Shown: in pieces, positions 1 to 9,882 of the stretch
Layout of the letters: each line of letters begins with the position of its first letter
How positions within the stretch are numbered: the first letter of the stretch is position 1
Assembly (NCBI GenBank): GCA_938022205.1
Contig: CALIEB010000007.1
Coordinates: 1-64,000 of the forward strand
Length of the DNA stretch: 64,000 nucleotides
DNA from: an uncultured Anaerolineae bacterium
GTDB lineage: Bacteria; Chloroflexota; Anaerolineae; Aggregatilineales; Phototrophicaceae
Direction of reading: 5' to 3'
Made by a program: the position numbers and the translations under genes
Notes under the pieces: model-generated
Databases searched by the model: none
Told to the model about the DNA's origin: nothing
The model's input: only the letters and a program-made list of their open reading frames with translations

Positions 1-2110
1 CTTGCGCGGCTTGCGCCTCGAGCGTGGCTTGTGCGGCGGTGGTGGCTTGCGCGGCTTGCGCCTCGAGCGTGGCTTGCGCGGCGGTGGTATCAGGCGTGCC
101 AACTTCTGCTGTTGGCTTGGGCAACGCAACGCTAAAGGCAACTGTTTGCGTCTCTTGCTGTCCGCTAGCGTCTGTGACGGTTACTTCAGCAGTGTAATCA
201 CCGTCGCCCAAGCTGGTTGGGTCGATGGTGATGGGCGGCAGGCTGCCATCGGCGTTAGGCTTGAACTCAAACTGGGTTTCGCCCACGCTCACCGTTACGG
301 TTTGGACGGGTGTTTGGCTGTTGACTGTGATAGGCAGCTCGAAGGGGGCAGCAAACGTGCCGCCAGCGAAGTCCCCCAACGAGACCAGCGGCTTGATGGC
401 GGGAATGGTCACGTTCACCGTGAAGGTGGCGGTTTGTCCGCTGCTGTCGGTTGCGCCAAACGTAAGCGGTAGGTTGCCCGGCGCAAAGGCAAACGGGTCA
501 AGCGTAAAAGGCAGCGCGTGCGTCGTGTCACCGGCGGTCAGCGTAGTGCTGACGATGGTCGCGCCCGCTTGTGTCGCGGGTGTCAGCGTGATGGTGGTGG
601 GCGCGCTGAGGAGCTGCCCCTCGCTCACGCCGCTGACCGCGTCGGCGGTGATGCGCGGGGCTTGCGCCGCCACGCTGAAGGTTGCGGTTTGGCTGGTGGT
701 GACCCCGCCGCCGTTGGTGGCGTTGACGACGAGCGTGTGTTCGCCAGCGGGCAGGGTGAAGGGGTCAATGGTGAAGGGGAAGCCGTTCGCCGCGTCGTCG
801 CTGGTCACGTCCACGCCGTTGAGGGTGTAGGTCACGCGCGCAAGCGGCGTTTGGACGCGCCCGCTGCTGGTGACCGTCACGGTGGTTACGTCGCTGAGCG
901 GGGTGCTGGGCAATGCCACCGCAAAAGCGGTTGGCAGTGCCACCACGCTGAAGGTTGTCTCGAACTTGCCAACGTCACCATCTGCATCCGTGACAGCAAT
1001 TTGCAAGGCTTGCGCTTGGTTAGGCGCAAAGTCGAGCGGGTCGAGCGTAAAGCTGTTGTTTGCGCCTAAGACCAGCGGCGTGCCGTTGACGCTAACGGTT
1101 ACGCTGCGCACGCGGTCATCGGCGCGAATGTCTGGCGTAAGCGTGACCGGCGCGCTGAGCGGCTGCGCCAGCGCGTCCGTCGCTAGCACGACCACCGGCA
1201 CCGGCACGGGCGCGCGCAGCGTCGTGGTGTCGGTGTTGCTCGCGCCCAACGGCGTGTTGGCGGTCAGCGCAAGGCTGTACTGCGTGCCGTCTAGCGGCAC
1301 GTCGCCGGCAATCGTCACGACATATTGGCTGCGGAATTGTGCGGCTAGCTCGCTGAAAATGCCTGCCAGCTGGTCAGGGGTGGGCGATTCAAAAAAGCGG
1401 GCGTTGGTCTTTTCAGAAAGTTCTTGTAAGTAGGTGCGGTCGCTGCCAAAGCCCAAGCCAATCGTGTAAAACGACACGTTGCGGGCGATAGCGCGTTCCA
1501 AGCCGTCGCCACGCGCTTCGTCGCGGCGGGGGAACTGTGCGCCGTCGCTGAGCAAGATGACCGCGCGGCGGTTGACGGGCGCGGCGGCAGCTTTTTCAGC
1601 GGCTTCGGCGGCGGCGGCGTAAAGCGCGGTCTGCCCGCCATAAGCGATGCTGCTAATCGCGCGGCGCAGCGTTTCTTTATCGGTCGTGTAGTCTTGCACC
1701 AAGCGCACGCGGTTGTCAAACGTCATAATTGCCACCGGGTCGCTGTCGCCGATGCTGTCGACGAACAAGCGTGCCGCTTCCAGTGCGCGAGCAATCGGCG
1801 CGCCGGACATGCTGCTGCTGGTGTCGATGACCAGCACGACCGCAAACGGCAGCGCGTCATCAGCAACGTTTTGCACGCTGACGATGCGCCCGAACTGGGC
1901 GAACTCGCCGCCTAGCGTGAAGTCACTCGCGGTTAGCCCGCTAATTGGCTTGCCAGTGCTGTCTAACACGTTGACGGTCAGTACCACTTCAGGCAGCTTG
2001 GTGGCGTTAACGCCTGTAATCTCTAGTGAGGTGTTTTGGGCGCGCGTAAGCATCCATGAGGCGGCAAAAACTAGCACCAGCCCCAGCAATGCGCCGTAAA
2101 GTTTTTTCAT
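1..2110 (-). CDS. Secreted VWA-domain protein with Ig-like repeats (C-terminus beyond window)
   Basis: The minus-strand frame is open from ATG at 2110 to the left edge, at least 703 codons, so the 3' end is missing. An AAGGGG ribosome site lies 8 bases before the ATG. The N-terminus is a signal peptide (MKKLYGALLGLVLVFAASW). A von Willebrand factor A domain follows at about residues 80-265, with the metal-binding motif as IDTSSSMSG. After it come several beta-rich segments, about 90 residues each, that read like Ig or cadherin-like domains, with recurring phrases such as FTLDPF. The visible end is the Ala/Gln repeat. Chloroflexota proteins of this type are usually exported and may be membrane-anchored at the missing C-terminus. 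The role is probably adhesion or scaffolding; no enzyme domain is visible. Confidence 0.85.
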   Translation of the reverse strand, partial: MKKLYGALLGLVLVFAASWMLTRAQNTSLEITGVNATKLPEVVLTVNVLDSTGKPISGLTASDFTLGGEFAQFGRIVSVQNVADDALPFAVVLVIDTSSSMSGAPIARALEAARLFVDSIGDSDPVAIMTFDNRVRLVQDYTTDKETLRRAISSIAYGGQTALYAAAAEAAEKAAAAPVNRRAVILLSDGAQFPRRDEARGDGLERAIARNVSFYTIGLGFGSDRTYLQELSEKTNARFFESPTPDQLAGIFSELAAQFRSQYVVTIAGDVPLDGTQYSLALTANTPLGASNTDTTTLRAPVPVPVVVLATDALAQPLSAPVTLTPDIRADDRVRSVTVSVNGTPLVLGANNSFTLDPLDFAPNQAQALQIAVTDADGDVGKFETTFSVVALPTAFAVALPSTPLSDVTTVTVTSSGRVQTPLARVTYTLNGVDVTSDDAANGFPFTIDPFTLPAGEHTLVVNATNGGGVTTSQTATFSVAAQAPRITADAVSGVSEGQLLSAPTTITLTPATQAGATIVSTTLTAGDTTHALPFTLDPFAFAPGNLPLTFGATDSSGQTATFTVNVTIPAIKPLVSLGDFAGGTFAAPFELPITVNSQTPVQTVTVSVGETQFEFKPNADGSLPPITIDPTSLGDGDYTAEVTVTDASGQQETQTVAFSVALPKPTAEVGTPDTTAAQATLEAQAAQATTAAQATLEAQAAQ
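2..91. repeat. 45-bp tandem repeat, two copies, inside the VWA gene
   Basis: Positions 2-46 and 47-91 are two copies of a 45-bp unit that match at 42 of 45 positions. Read on the minus strand they encode a 15-residue Ala/Gln/Thr-rich unit containing ATLEAQAAQ. The array reaches the window edge, so the total copy number is unknown. Such a unit is likely a helical or coiled linker in the C-terminal part of the secreted VWA protein. Confidence 0.85.
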
Positions 2111-2299
2111 AAGTCTAACCCCTTAGGGACAGCGTAGCTAAAAGACACGCAGTTTGTACGTCGTTTTATTTTACTCGCAAACGCGCCAAATTGCGAACTT
2201 GTCTTTTTATAAAGTAAACAATCTTAAGGTTATTAGGGTGTGGTTATTGGCTAATATGATTACAGTGCATATGCCGTTTGCTTTTATAGGGTATAGGTT

Positions 2300-4204
2300 A
2301 TGAATTTCACGTCATCATCGTCACCGCCTTCATTATCTTTGATGGATCTGCAAGCGCAGCAGCAGCAGATTGCCGAACATATTCCTGCCGCCTTTGCCAT
2401 GTTTGACGACCAGATGCGCTACATGCTGGTCAACACACGTTGGCGAGAGGCATATGGGTTGGGTGACCGCGAGTTAATTGGTCACAGTCACTATGACATT
2501 TTTCCGGAGATTGGTGAGAACTGGAAAGACATCCACCGCCGCTGCTTGAACGGCGAAAGCAGTGCTGCCGACGAAGCTCCTTTTCTGCGCGCCGATGGCG
2601 GCTTAGACTGGATAAAGTGGGACATACGCCCATGGTATCGCGCGGATGGCACTATTGGCGGGCTGCTGATGTATACCAATGTCATTACGGAACAAGTCAA
2701 CAACCGCCGCGAGCTTGCTAACCAAGCGAGCTTGTTCTCACAAGGGAGTGCTGTGGTCTTTCGCTAGCGTGCCGCCGAAGGCTTGCCTGTCGAATATGCC
2801 TCGCGCAGCCTAACTCGGTTCGGCTACGAGCCGGAGGAGCTGACCAGCGGTGCCACGCCTTACAGTATACTCATACACCCTGACGATATGGCGCGTGTGA
2901 CGGAAGATATGGCGCGCTACACGGCTGCAGGGCAAGACAGCTTTGACCAAGAGTATCGTATTGTTGGCAAAGATGGGCGCGTCTACTGGGTGTACGCATT
3001 AACGCAGGCTATCCGCGATGCGCAGGGCAATGCCACCCATTACTATGGCTATGTCCTAGATGTGACGCGCTTGCACGAGGAAGAAGAGGCACGCAGCATT
3101 CTTCAGGCACGTTACACGTCGTTAGTAGAAAACAACGATGACTACATTACCGTCGTCGACTTGCAGGGGAACATTCAATTCGTCAACAGGGTTGCGCCAG
3201 AGGTCGCAGCGATGTTCTATGGCAAGCCGCTGGCGGCTTTGGTGCCAACCGAACAAGCGCAGGTTCTCAACGATGCCTTGCAAAAGGTCAAACATGGCGA
3301 GGTTATGACCTATACGGGTCCCGGGCAACGTCGCAACGGTCAAGACGGCTTCTTTGCCACGCGCATTATGCCCATTGAGCGCAATGGCGAGATTGTGGGC
3401 ATGACCATCCTCTCGACGGACATCACCGAGCTAGACGAGGCGCGCAAAGAGCGCGAGAAGCTCATCGCCGACCTGCGGGTCGCCAACCGTATGGCGCAAG
3501 AAAATGCGCGTCTCAAGAGTGAGTTCCTCTCCACGATGTCCCACGAACTGCGCACGCCGCTTAACGCTATTGAAGGCTTCACGAGCATCATGCTGAGCGA
3601 CATGGGTATCGAGCTGTCCTCGAGTGCCTACCGGATGGTTGAGCGCGTCAGTGCCAACAGCAAACGCTTGCTCAACCTCATCAACGACTTCTTAGACCTC
3701 TCGCGCATTGAGTCCGGGCGCATGGAATTGGTGCACACGGCTCTGCAGCCCAGCCTCCTAGCGGAACGCTAGCGCGAGCAAATTGCCGTGCTGGCTGAAG
3801 ACAAGGGCCTGCGCTTTGAGGTCGAGGTAGACAGAACGCTGCCAGTGCTCGTCGGCGACGACGAAGCTCTCACCAAAGTGGCTGTGAACTTGCTGTCGAA
3901 CGCCATTAAATTCACGCAGCAAGGTCATGTCATCTTGCGCTTGCGCCGCGCAGCGGATGACCTATGGCAAATCGAGGTCGAGGACAGCGGCATTGGCATT
4001 CCACCGCATGCGCGCGAGTATATTTTTGACGAATTTCGTCAGGTCGACCAGTCGTCTAAGCGTCTTTATGGTGGCACGGGCTTGGGGCTAGCCATCGTCC
4101 AGAAGTTGGCACGCCTGATGGGCGGCACGGTTGCGGTTCAGAGCGAAGTCGGACGGGGAAGCACCTTCACTGTCACGCTGCCGCTTGTCCGCGCAGGCAA
4201 GTAG
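2300..4204 (+). pseudogene. PAS-PAS-PAS sensor histidine kinase with two in-frame TAG codons
   Basis: One continuous frame of 635 codons (ATG 2300, final TAG 4202-4204) is interrupted only by TAG at 2765-2767 (codon 156) and TAG at 3770-3772 (codon 491). There is no frameshift. The three segments together make one normal hybrid-free kinase: PAS 1 (about residues 10-140), PAS 2 (about 150-270), PAS 3 (about 275-390), a coiled linker, the phosphoacceptor helix MSHELRTPLNAIEGF (His near residue 415), and a HATPase domain with NLLSNAIKF, DSGIGI and GGTGLGLAIV. No transmembrane segment is visible, so it would be a cytosolic sensor. Two receiver genes follow at once. Both stops lie in CGCTAGCG, in positions where related kinases, as I recall them, carry Trp (FR-W-RAAEG and ER-W-REQ). 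It is either a recent pseudogene, a readthrough gene, or a sequence error. Confidence 0.85.
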
Positions 4205-4238
4205 AACGATTGACGAGCCAGTTTTTGAGGAATTGTAC

Positions 4239-4664
4239 ATGAATACCTTGTCTACCAACTTGTTAAAAAATTGGTGCATTGTCGTTGTGGACGACGAAGA
4301 TGACAGCCTTGAGGTCGCGCGCTACATCTTAGATTTTTACGGTGCAGATGTGCGCACTGCCACCAATGGACGGCAGGCATTGGAGCTTATCCGCCAGCTC
4401 AAGCCCAATTTCGTGATTTCAGACTTGTCGATGCCACAGATGGACGGGTGGGAGCTGTTGCGCGAGTTGAAGGACGACCCCAGCACACGCGAGATACCCG
4501 TTATCGCCTTAACCGCGCACGCGATGGTCGGCGACCGCGAGCGCGCGATTGCCGCTGGCTTCCACAACTACCTGACCAAGCCTCTTACCGCCAAGACCTT
4601 CATCCATGACCTTATGCGTCTGCTGCTCGACATTCCCAAACTGAGCAAAGACCTCAACATCTAG
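4239..4664 (+). CDS. Single-domain response regulator (CheY-like)
   Basis: A 141-residue stand-alone receiver. The frame is open further upstream into the kinase gene, but ATG 4239 is preceded by GAGGA at the right distance and gives a normal receiver N-terminus. The acidic pair is in VVVDDED, the phosphoacceptor Asp in ISDLSMP, the Thr switch in ALTAH and the conserved Lys in LTKP. There is no output domain, so it would act by protein contact or as a phosphate relay. It lies 34 bases after the broken sensor kinase and 10 bases before a second receiver, which marks a three-gene operon. All active-site residues are intact although the kinase next to it is interrupted. Confidence 0.93.
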   Translation: MNTLSTNLLKNWCIVVVDDEDDSLEVARYILDFYGADVRTATNGRQALELIRQLKPNFVISDLSMPQMDGWELLRELKDDPSTREIPVIALTAHAMVGDRERAIAAGFHNYLTKPLTAKTFIHDLMRLLLDIPKLSKDLNI

Positions 4665-4674
4665 GAGACTGCGT

Positions 4675-5055
4675 ATGCCGCACAAAGATTGGTCTATTCT
4701 TGTTGTCGAAGACGATCCTGATGGTCAAGCTGTCGTCGCTCACATCTTAGAATACATGAAAATTCACGTTGATTTAGCTAGCGATGCCGAACAAGCGGCG
4801 CGTTGGCTGTTTGACGAGGGGCGGCAGTACAGCGCGGTTATCGTCGACCTTGCCTTGCCCGGCAAAGACGGCTTTCAACTGTTGACCGAAATTCAGCAGC
4901 ATAAGGCTACGGCTGGCATCCCTTGCGTTGCCGTCACCGCCTACCACACTAACAAGTTGCGCGAAGAAGCTATCGCGGCAGGATTTACCGCCTACTTTGC
5001 CAAGCCCCTAGACGCAACTTCGTTTGCGCGTCAGCTGGAAGCGATTTTAGCGTGA
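4675..5055 (+). CDS. Single-domain response regulator (CheY-like)
   Basis: A 126-residue receiver starting at ATG 4675 with AGGAG upstream. It shows the acidic pair in VVEDDP, the phosphorylation site in IVDLALPGKDG, the Thr in AVTAYH and the Lys in FAKPLD. No output domain is present. It is the third gene of the kinase-receiver-receiver operon and ends about 80 bases before the convergent kinase-STAND gene. The short space at 5056-5134 contains the complementary octamers TTAGGGCA (5072-5079) and TGCCCTAA (5131-5138), too far apart to be a convincing terminator. Confidence 0.93.
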   Translation: MPHKDWSILVVEDDPDGQAVVAHILEYMKIHVDLASDAEQAARWLFDEGRQYSAVIVDLALPGKDGFQLLTEIQQHKATAGIPCVAVTAYHTNKLREEAIAAGFTAYFAKPLDATSFARQLEAILA

Positions 5056-5134
5056 CGACCAGCGCACAGCATTAGGGCATTCGTGTGTTTTGGCACCGGC
5101 AAAGCCAACGCGCAAGCCGTAACGCGCGGCTGCC

Positions 5135-8100
5135 CTAAGCAAGAACTTGCTGCGCCAGCCCGCTGACATCGAGCGACGAGGTTTGCGCTGCCGTCTTCTC
5201 AATCACGTCGGGCGACAGTTGCGCCTGAAGCTGGTCAAACAATAGGCTCACATACGGCGTAAAGTTGGCTATGTAATTGAAGTTATAACGCTGTAGGACG
5301 CTAATCATCCATAAGGCACGCTGGGCATTGCCGCGCCGCATCTCCAGCTCTGCTAGTGCGACCATCGCTACCGCGGCGATGCCGACAAATTCGCCAACGA
5401 TGGCTAGGCGGATAGCCTCTTTGAGCAGCTGCTCGGCGCGCGCATAGTCTTGCTGCGTTTTGTAGACGAGCATCCCGCGCAGCAAGCGGGCAAAGGCATG
5501 CACCGTCGGAAAATCCAGCTGCTGTGATAGGGTTTCGACCTCGTCGACCAACGGCTCGGCTTGGTCATAATTCCCCATCATGATTAGGGCATTGGCGTTA
5601 CCACCCAGCGAAAATGCTAACGCGCTTATGTCGTTCATGGCGCGCTGGAGGTTAATCGCCTCGTTAATCATGAGCTGTGCGTTCTTTATGTCGCCCAGCT
5701 TTTGGTAGATGCGCGCGAGGTCGGAATAAGAGTCCGCCATGCCGCGCTCATCGCCAAGTTCCTTGCGCAGCGCAAGGCTCTTTTCAAAGTAGCGCAGCGC
5801 AGCCTGGTTGTCCTCGCGCATGCTCGCCACGTTGCCCAGCGCGCTGAGGGCATGCCCCAAGCCGTGGCGGTCGCCAATCTCTTTGTTGAGGCGGTAGGAC
5901 TCGCGGAACAGCTCGTCCGCCTCGTCGATGCGCATCTGGGCAAACAGCACGCCCGCTAGGTTCGCAATCGTGAAGGCTTGCCCGCGCAGGTTCTTCTCGG
6001 ACTTAAAGATGTCGTAGGCTTCTTTGAAGAGGCGTTCCGCCGCCGGCACGTCGCCTAGCACGCGCAAAATCTCGCCGTGATTGTTCTTGGCGTAGGCTTT
6101 GCCAGAAGGTGAGTAGCTCACGCGCTCGAAGGTGTGTTCGATGCTCTCGTAGATGAGGTGCGCCTGCTGATGGTTGCCCGCCAAGAATTCCGCGTAACCC
6201 CAGTTGCCCATCGCCATGAACCACTGCGTCACGTTTTGTATGTTGCCCATCAGCTCAACGGCGGCTTGGGCGTAGCGGATGCTCTCGTGAATGTCGCCCT
6301 GAAACATGTGAACGTAAGAGAGCTGGTTGAGCGCAAGTGCCGCTTCCGTGTCGTCGCGCGTGGCGGGCTGGCTGAAATACGCATAGGCGCGTTGGCTCAT
6401 CTCGCGCACTTCGGCGTAGTTGCCCAGCCGCCCGCTCAGCCACATCTGACGGTTAACCGCGCGCCAATACAGCCGCGTGTCGGCTTGCCCGCTGCTGACG
6501 AGCGACTCCGCCAGCGCACGGAACATCTCCACGCCCTCGCGGGTCATGCTGCGGTTGACGTAGTAGACCACAATGGTGTCTAGCACATTGTCGAGAAACG
6601 CCTGCTGGTTGCTGGTGATGGCGGTTTGCCACGCGAGAAGCAGGTTATCGTACTCGGCTTCAATCGCGTCCATCGCCGCGCTCTCGCGGTCACTGTTGAG
6701 CGCGGGCGCAAAGCGGGCGATATACTCGCCGTAGTAGTTGGCGTGCTTGCCGAACGCCTCGGCGCGCTGTTGCGGGTCGGTGAAGTGTTCGTCGACGTAC
6801 TGACGTAGCAGCTTGGGCATGTAGTAACGCCCCATCGGGTCGCGCTGCAACAGCGACTTGTTGACCAGCTGGGTGAGCAGGCGCAGGCTGGCCCCCGCCA
6901 CTTTCTCGGCAGCATCGCGCTCGAAGCCGTTGCGGAAGACAGCGAGGCGCATGAACACGTCGCGCTCTTCGTGCGTCAGAAAGTTCCATGAGTATTCAAA
7001 GACGGCGCGCAAACTGCGGTGGCGTTCTGGCACGTCGCTTAGGTCGGTTTCTAAGAAGTCGATGCTCTTTTCAATCTCTTTGGCAATCTCGTCCAGCGGC
7101 AAGGCTTCTAGCCACGCCGCCGCCAGCTCAATGCCCAGCGGCAAGCCCTCAACAAGCTGTAAGATGCGTGCCACGCCGGCAGCGGTCTTGTCGGTCAGGT
7201 CAAAATCGGGCTGCACGCGCCGCGCGCTTTGCACGAAGAGCTTGGCGGCGGCGTACTTTGACACTTGCTCGAGGGTGTTTTCGCGGGGGGTAGGCACTTG
7301 CATGGGGTGCAGCTCATAAGGCACTTCGCTGCGCAGCCGCAGCTGCTTGCGCGACGTGACGACGATTTTAAGGTCGGGCGCGCTTTGCAAAAGGTCGGTC
7401 ACCAAGCTGCTGCCTTCGGTCAAATGCTCAAAGTTGTCCAGCAGCAGCAGCATGTGCTTGCCCGATAAATAGTTGAGAAGGGCGGTGGTATCGCTGCGGT
7501 CGATGCTGAAGCCGACAGCGTCGGCGATAGCGCGCACAATGTCCTGCGGGTCAGCGAGCGCGACCAGAGAGACGAAATACACGCCGTCGCGCCACTTGTC
7601 AAGCTGCTGCGCGCCCAACGCCAGCGAGAGGCGCGTCTTGCCGATGCCGCCCCCGCCTTGCACGGTGATGAGGCGCGTGGCGGGGTCTGCCAGCATGGCG
7701 TTGAGGTCTTGCAGCTCTTTCTCGCGCCCGACGAAGGCCGTGGGTTGCAGCGGCAAATTGTTGGGCGCGGGTCGCGGGCTGCTGGAAGAGCGTAAGCCTA
7801 AGCTGGGCGTGCTGGTCGTGTCGAAGCGGTTGTCTTGTTGTGCCACGCGCGCAGGCAGGTAGCTGGCGGGGTCGCCGCGCAGCAATGCCTCAAGCTCCGC
7901 GCCTAGCACGCGCACGCTTTGCAGGCGGGCGTGCTTGTCCTTGTGTAGCATGCGGTAGACCAAGTCTACTAGCGCGATGGGAATGTCCGGGCGCAGCGTC
8001 TCAAGGTGCAGCACTTTTTGCGTCATAATGGCGTTGATGAGCGCGCCGGGCTGGTCGTAGTTAAACGGGCGTTCGCCTGCCAGCATTTCGTACAACATCA

Positions 8101-8707
8101 CGCCGAACGCCCAGATGTCGCTGCGCTCGTCGGCGGTGTCGCCCGCGAACACTTCGGGCGCAAGGTAGGCTAGCGTGCCGACAATTGCGCCCTCTTGCGT
8201 GATGTGCGGTCTGCCGCTGACCTGTGCCATGCCAAAGTCGGTTAGGCGTGGTGTGCCGTCTTCGGCGATTAGCACGTTGTCGGGCTTAATGTCACGATGC
8301 AGGATGCCTAGGCGGTGCGCCCGTGTTAGCGCGTCGGCAAGGTCAAGCGCAATGTACAGCGCGCGCTGCACCGACAGGCGCGGCGTTTTTTCCAGCACGT
8401 CACGCAATGAGCCGCCGCTGACATACTCCATGATGAGGTAATGCTGTCCCTTAACCTGCACCGCGTCCAACAACTTGACGATGTTGGGGTGGTTGAGTTG
8501 GCGCAGGACTTCGCCTTCGCGGATGAACCGTTGCAGGATTTGCGGGTCGCTGAAATCAGACTTGAGCAGCTTAATTGCCACAGGCGTTTTGGTCATGAGG
8601 TCAACGCCGTGATACACCGTTCCCATGCCACCTTGTCCAATGAGCATATCGCCGCCGTTGAGGTTACCCAGCGCGAAGCGTTCGTTAATTGGAGTGAGTG
8701 CCGCCAT
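5135..8707 (-). CDS. Ser/Thr protein kinase fused to STAND (NB-ARC-like) ATPase and TPR repeats
   Basis: 1190 residues. ATG 8707 is preferred over an upstream in-frame start because AAAGGTGAC sits just before it. Residues about 10-275 form a Hanks-type kinase: glycine loop GQGGMGTVYHG, Lys in VAIKLL, catalytic loop HRDIKPDN, DFG, and APE in YLAPE. A nucleotide-binding STAND domain follows near residues 330-640, with Walker A GGGGIGKT, Walker B LLLLDNFEHL and a sensor Arg in VTSRK. The C-terminal half (about 740-1150) is tetratricopeptide repeats. There is no transmembrane segment, so this is cytosolic. STAND proteins use the repeats to sense a ligand or partner and the ATPase to oligomerise; here the effector arm would be a kinase. 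It is transcribed divergently from the MoxR gene, across a 203-base gap. Confidence 0.92.
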   Translation of the reverse strand: MAALTPINERFALGNLNGGDMLIGQGGMGTVYHGVDLMTKTPVAIKLLKSDFSDPQILQRFIREGEVLRQLNHPNIVKLLDAVQVKGQHYLIMEYVSGGSLRDVLEKTPRLSVQRALYIALDLADALTRAHRLGILHRDIKPDNVLIAEDGTPRLTDFGMAQVSGRPHITQEGAIVGTLAYLAPEVFAGDTADERSDIWAFGVMLYEMLAGERPFNYDQPGALINAIMTQKVLHLETLRPDIPIALVDLVYRMLHKDKHARLQSVRVLGAELEALLRGDPASYLPARVAQQDNRFDTTSTPSLGLRSSSSPRPAPNNLPLQPTAFVGREKELQDLNAMLADPATRLITVQGGGGIGKTRLSLALGAQQLDKWRDGVYFVSLVALADPQDIVRAIADAVGFSIDRSDTTALLNYLSGKHMLLLLDNFEHLTEGSSLVTDLLQSAPDLKIVVTSRKQLRLRSEVPYELHPMQVPTPRENTLEQVSKYAAAKLFVQSARRVQPDFDLTDKTAAGVARILQLVEGLPLGIELAAAWLEALPLDEIAKEIEKSIDFLETDLSDVPERHRSLRAVFEYSWNFLTHEERDVFMRLAVFRNGFERDAAEKVAGASLRLLTQLVNKSLLQRDPMGRYYMPKLLRQYVDEHFTDPQQRAEAFGKHANYYGEYIARFAPALNSDRESAAMDAIEAEYDNLLLAWQTAITSNQQAFLDNVLDTIVVYYVNRSMTREGVEMFRALAESLVSSGQADTRLYWRAVNRQMWLSGRLGNYAEVREMSQRAYAYFSQPATRDDTEAALALNQLSYVHMFQGDIHESIRYAQAAVELMGNIQNVTQWFMAMGNWGYAEFLAGNHQQAHLIYESIEHTFERVSYSPSGKAYAKNNHGEILRVLGDVPAAERLFKEAYDIFKSEKNLRGQAFTIANLAGVLFAQMRIDEADELFRESYRLNKEIGDRHGLGHALSALGNVASMREDNQAALRYFEKSLALRKELGDERGMADSYSDLARIYQKLGDIKNAQLMINEAINLQRAMNDISALAFSLGGNANALIMMGNYDQAEPLVDEVETLSQQLDFPTVHAFARLLRGMLVYKTQQDYARAEQLLKEAIRLAIVGEFVGIAAVAMVALAELEMRRGNAQRALWMISVLQRYNFNYIANFTPYVSLLFDQLQAQLSPDVIEKTAAQTSSLDVSGLAQQVLA

Positions 8708-8910
8708 TATGTCACCTTTACAAATTTTGCCCAAGCGATATGCCTATATAGTAAGAGAATAGCGTGAAAATCTTACAAGGATGTTGTTAGAGGTACGTAA
8801 ATCTTGTGCGTCTGGTTGCTAGCGGCGGTTTTCAGCCGTTTGCTCTGTACATTTGCCGCTGTGCCTTGTAGGCTTTGTGGCATAGCAACCGACATAAAGG
8901 CTGACCCTCT

Positions 8911-9882
8911 ATGCACCCAGACGAGTTTATCCGCATTGCTCACGCCATCGAAAGTGAGCTAGCCCGCGTTATCGTTGGGCAACGTGAAGTTGTGCGCGCC
9001 GCGCTGATTGGCATCTTCAGCGGGCGGCATATTTTGCTGGAAGGGGTGCCGGGCTTAGGCAAGACGCTGCTCATTCGCGCTATCGCCGACGTGTTGGACA
9101 TGTCGTTTGCGCGCATTCAGTTTACGCCTGACTTGATGCCCGCCGACATCACCGGCACGGACATTTTGGAGGAAGGTGAGGACGGACGGCGCGGCTTTCG
9201 CTTCCAGCACGGCGCGATTTTTGCCAACCTCGTGCTGGCGGATGAAATCAACCGCGCCACGCCCAAAACGCAGTCCGCCATGCTCGAAGCCATGCAAGAG
9301 AAGACGGTGACCGTGGCGGGCAAACGCTACCCTTTAGAAGAACCGTTCTTTGTCATGGCAACGCAAAATCCGCTGGAGATGGAAGGCACATACCCGCTGC
9401 CAGAGGCACAGCTCGACCGCTTTTTGTTCAAAGTGCTGGTGCCGTTCCCGTCGCTGGACGACTTGGTGACCATCCTCGAGCGCACGACCGGCGCGGAAAC
9501 CCCGCAGCTGCGACGTATTGCCACAGCCGACGACGTGCTGCGGATGCGCGCGCTTGCGCTTGCGCTGCCGGTTGCCTCGCATATCACCCGTGCGGCGGCG
9601 CGGTTGGTCGTCGCCAGCCACCCGCAAGACGCGAGCGCGCCCGCCCGCCTCAAGCAGTTTGTCGCGGTGGGCGCGTCGCCGCGCGGCGCACAGGCGTTGT
9701 TGTTGGGCGCGAAGGTGACCGCGCTGCTAGAGGGGCGTTACAACGTGGCGTGGGATGACGTGGTGGCGGTCGCTAAGCCCGCGCTGCGCCACCGTATTCT
9801 GCTGAACTTTGTCGGGCAAGCCGAACCAAACTTGACAACTGACGCGCTGATTGATGACCTGCTAGCCAGCGTGCGCCCTTAG
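8911..9882 (+). CDS. MoxR-family AAA+ ATPase
   Basis: 323 residues from ATG 8911, with AAAGG upstream. Walker A is GVPGLGKT near residue 45, Walker B is LADEINRA near residue 110, followed by the MoxR signature QSAMLEAMQE and sensor 1 in ATQNP. The C-terminal lid domain is present. MoxR proteins are chaperone-like ATPases that usually act on VWA-domain partners and are usually followed by a DUF58 gene. Here neither follows: the next gene is convergent and encodes a membrane protein, with the two stop codons overlapping (TAG 9880-9882 against TAA on the other strand at 9879-9881). The nearest VWA gene in the window is at 1-2110. Confidence 0.93.
   Translation: MHPDEFIRIAHAIESELARVIVGQREVVRAALIGIFSGRHILLEGVPGLGKTLLIRAIADVLDMSFARIQFTPDLMPADITGTDILEEGEDGRRGFRFQHGAIFANLVLADEINRATPKTQSAMLEAMQEKTVTVAGKRYPLEEPFFVMATQNPLEMEGTYPLPEAQLDRFLFKVLVPFPSLDDLVTILERTTGAETPQLRRIATADDVLRMRALALALPVASHITRAAARLVVASHPQDASAPARLKQFVAVGASPRGAQALLLGAKVTALLEGRYNVAWDDVVAVAKPALRHRILLNFVGQAEPNLTTDALIDDLLASVRP

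Noticed and set aside
2300..4204. Genome-wide reassignment of TAG to an amino acid
   Set aside because: Many intact genes here end in TAG at the expected family length (for example 4204, 9882, 12410, 16099, 40627), and no other gene is interrupted by TAG.
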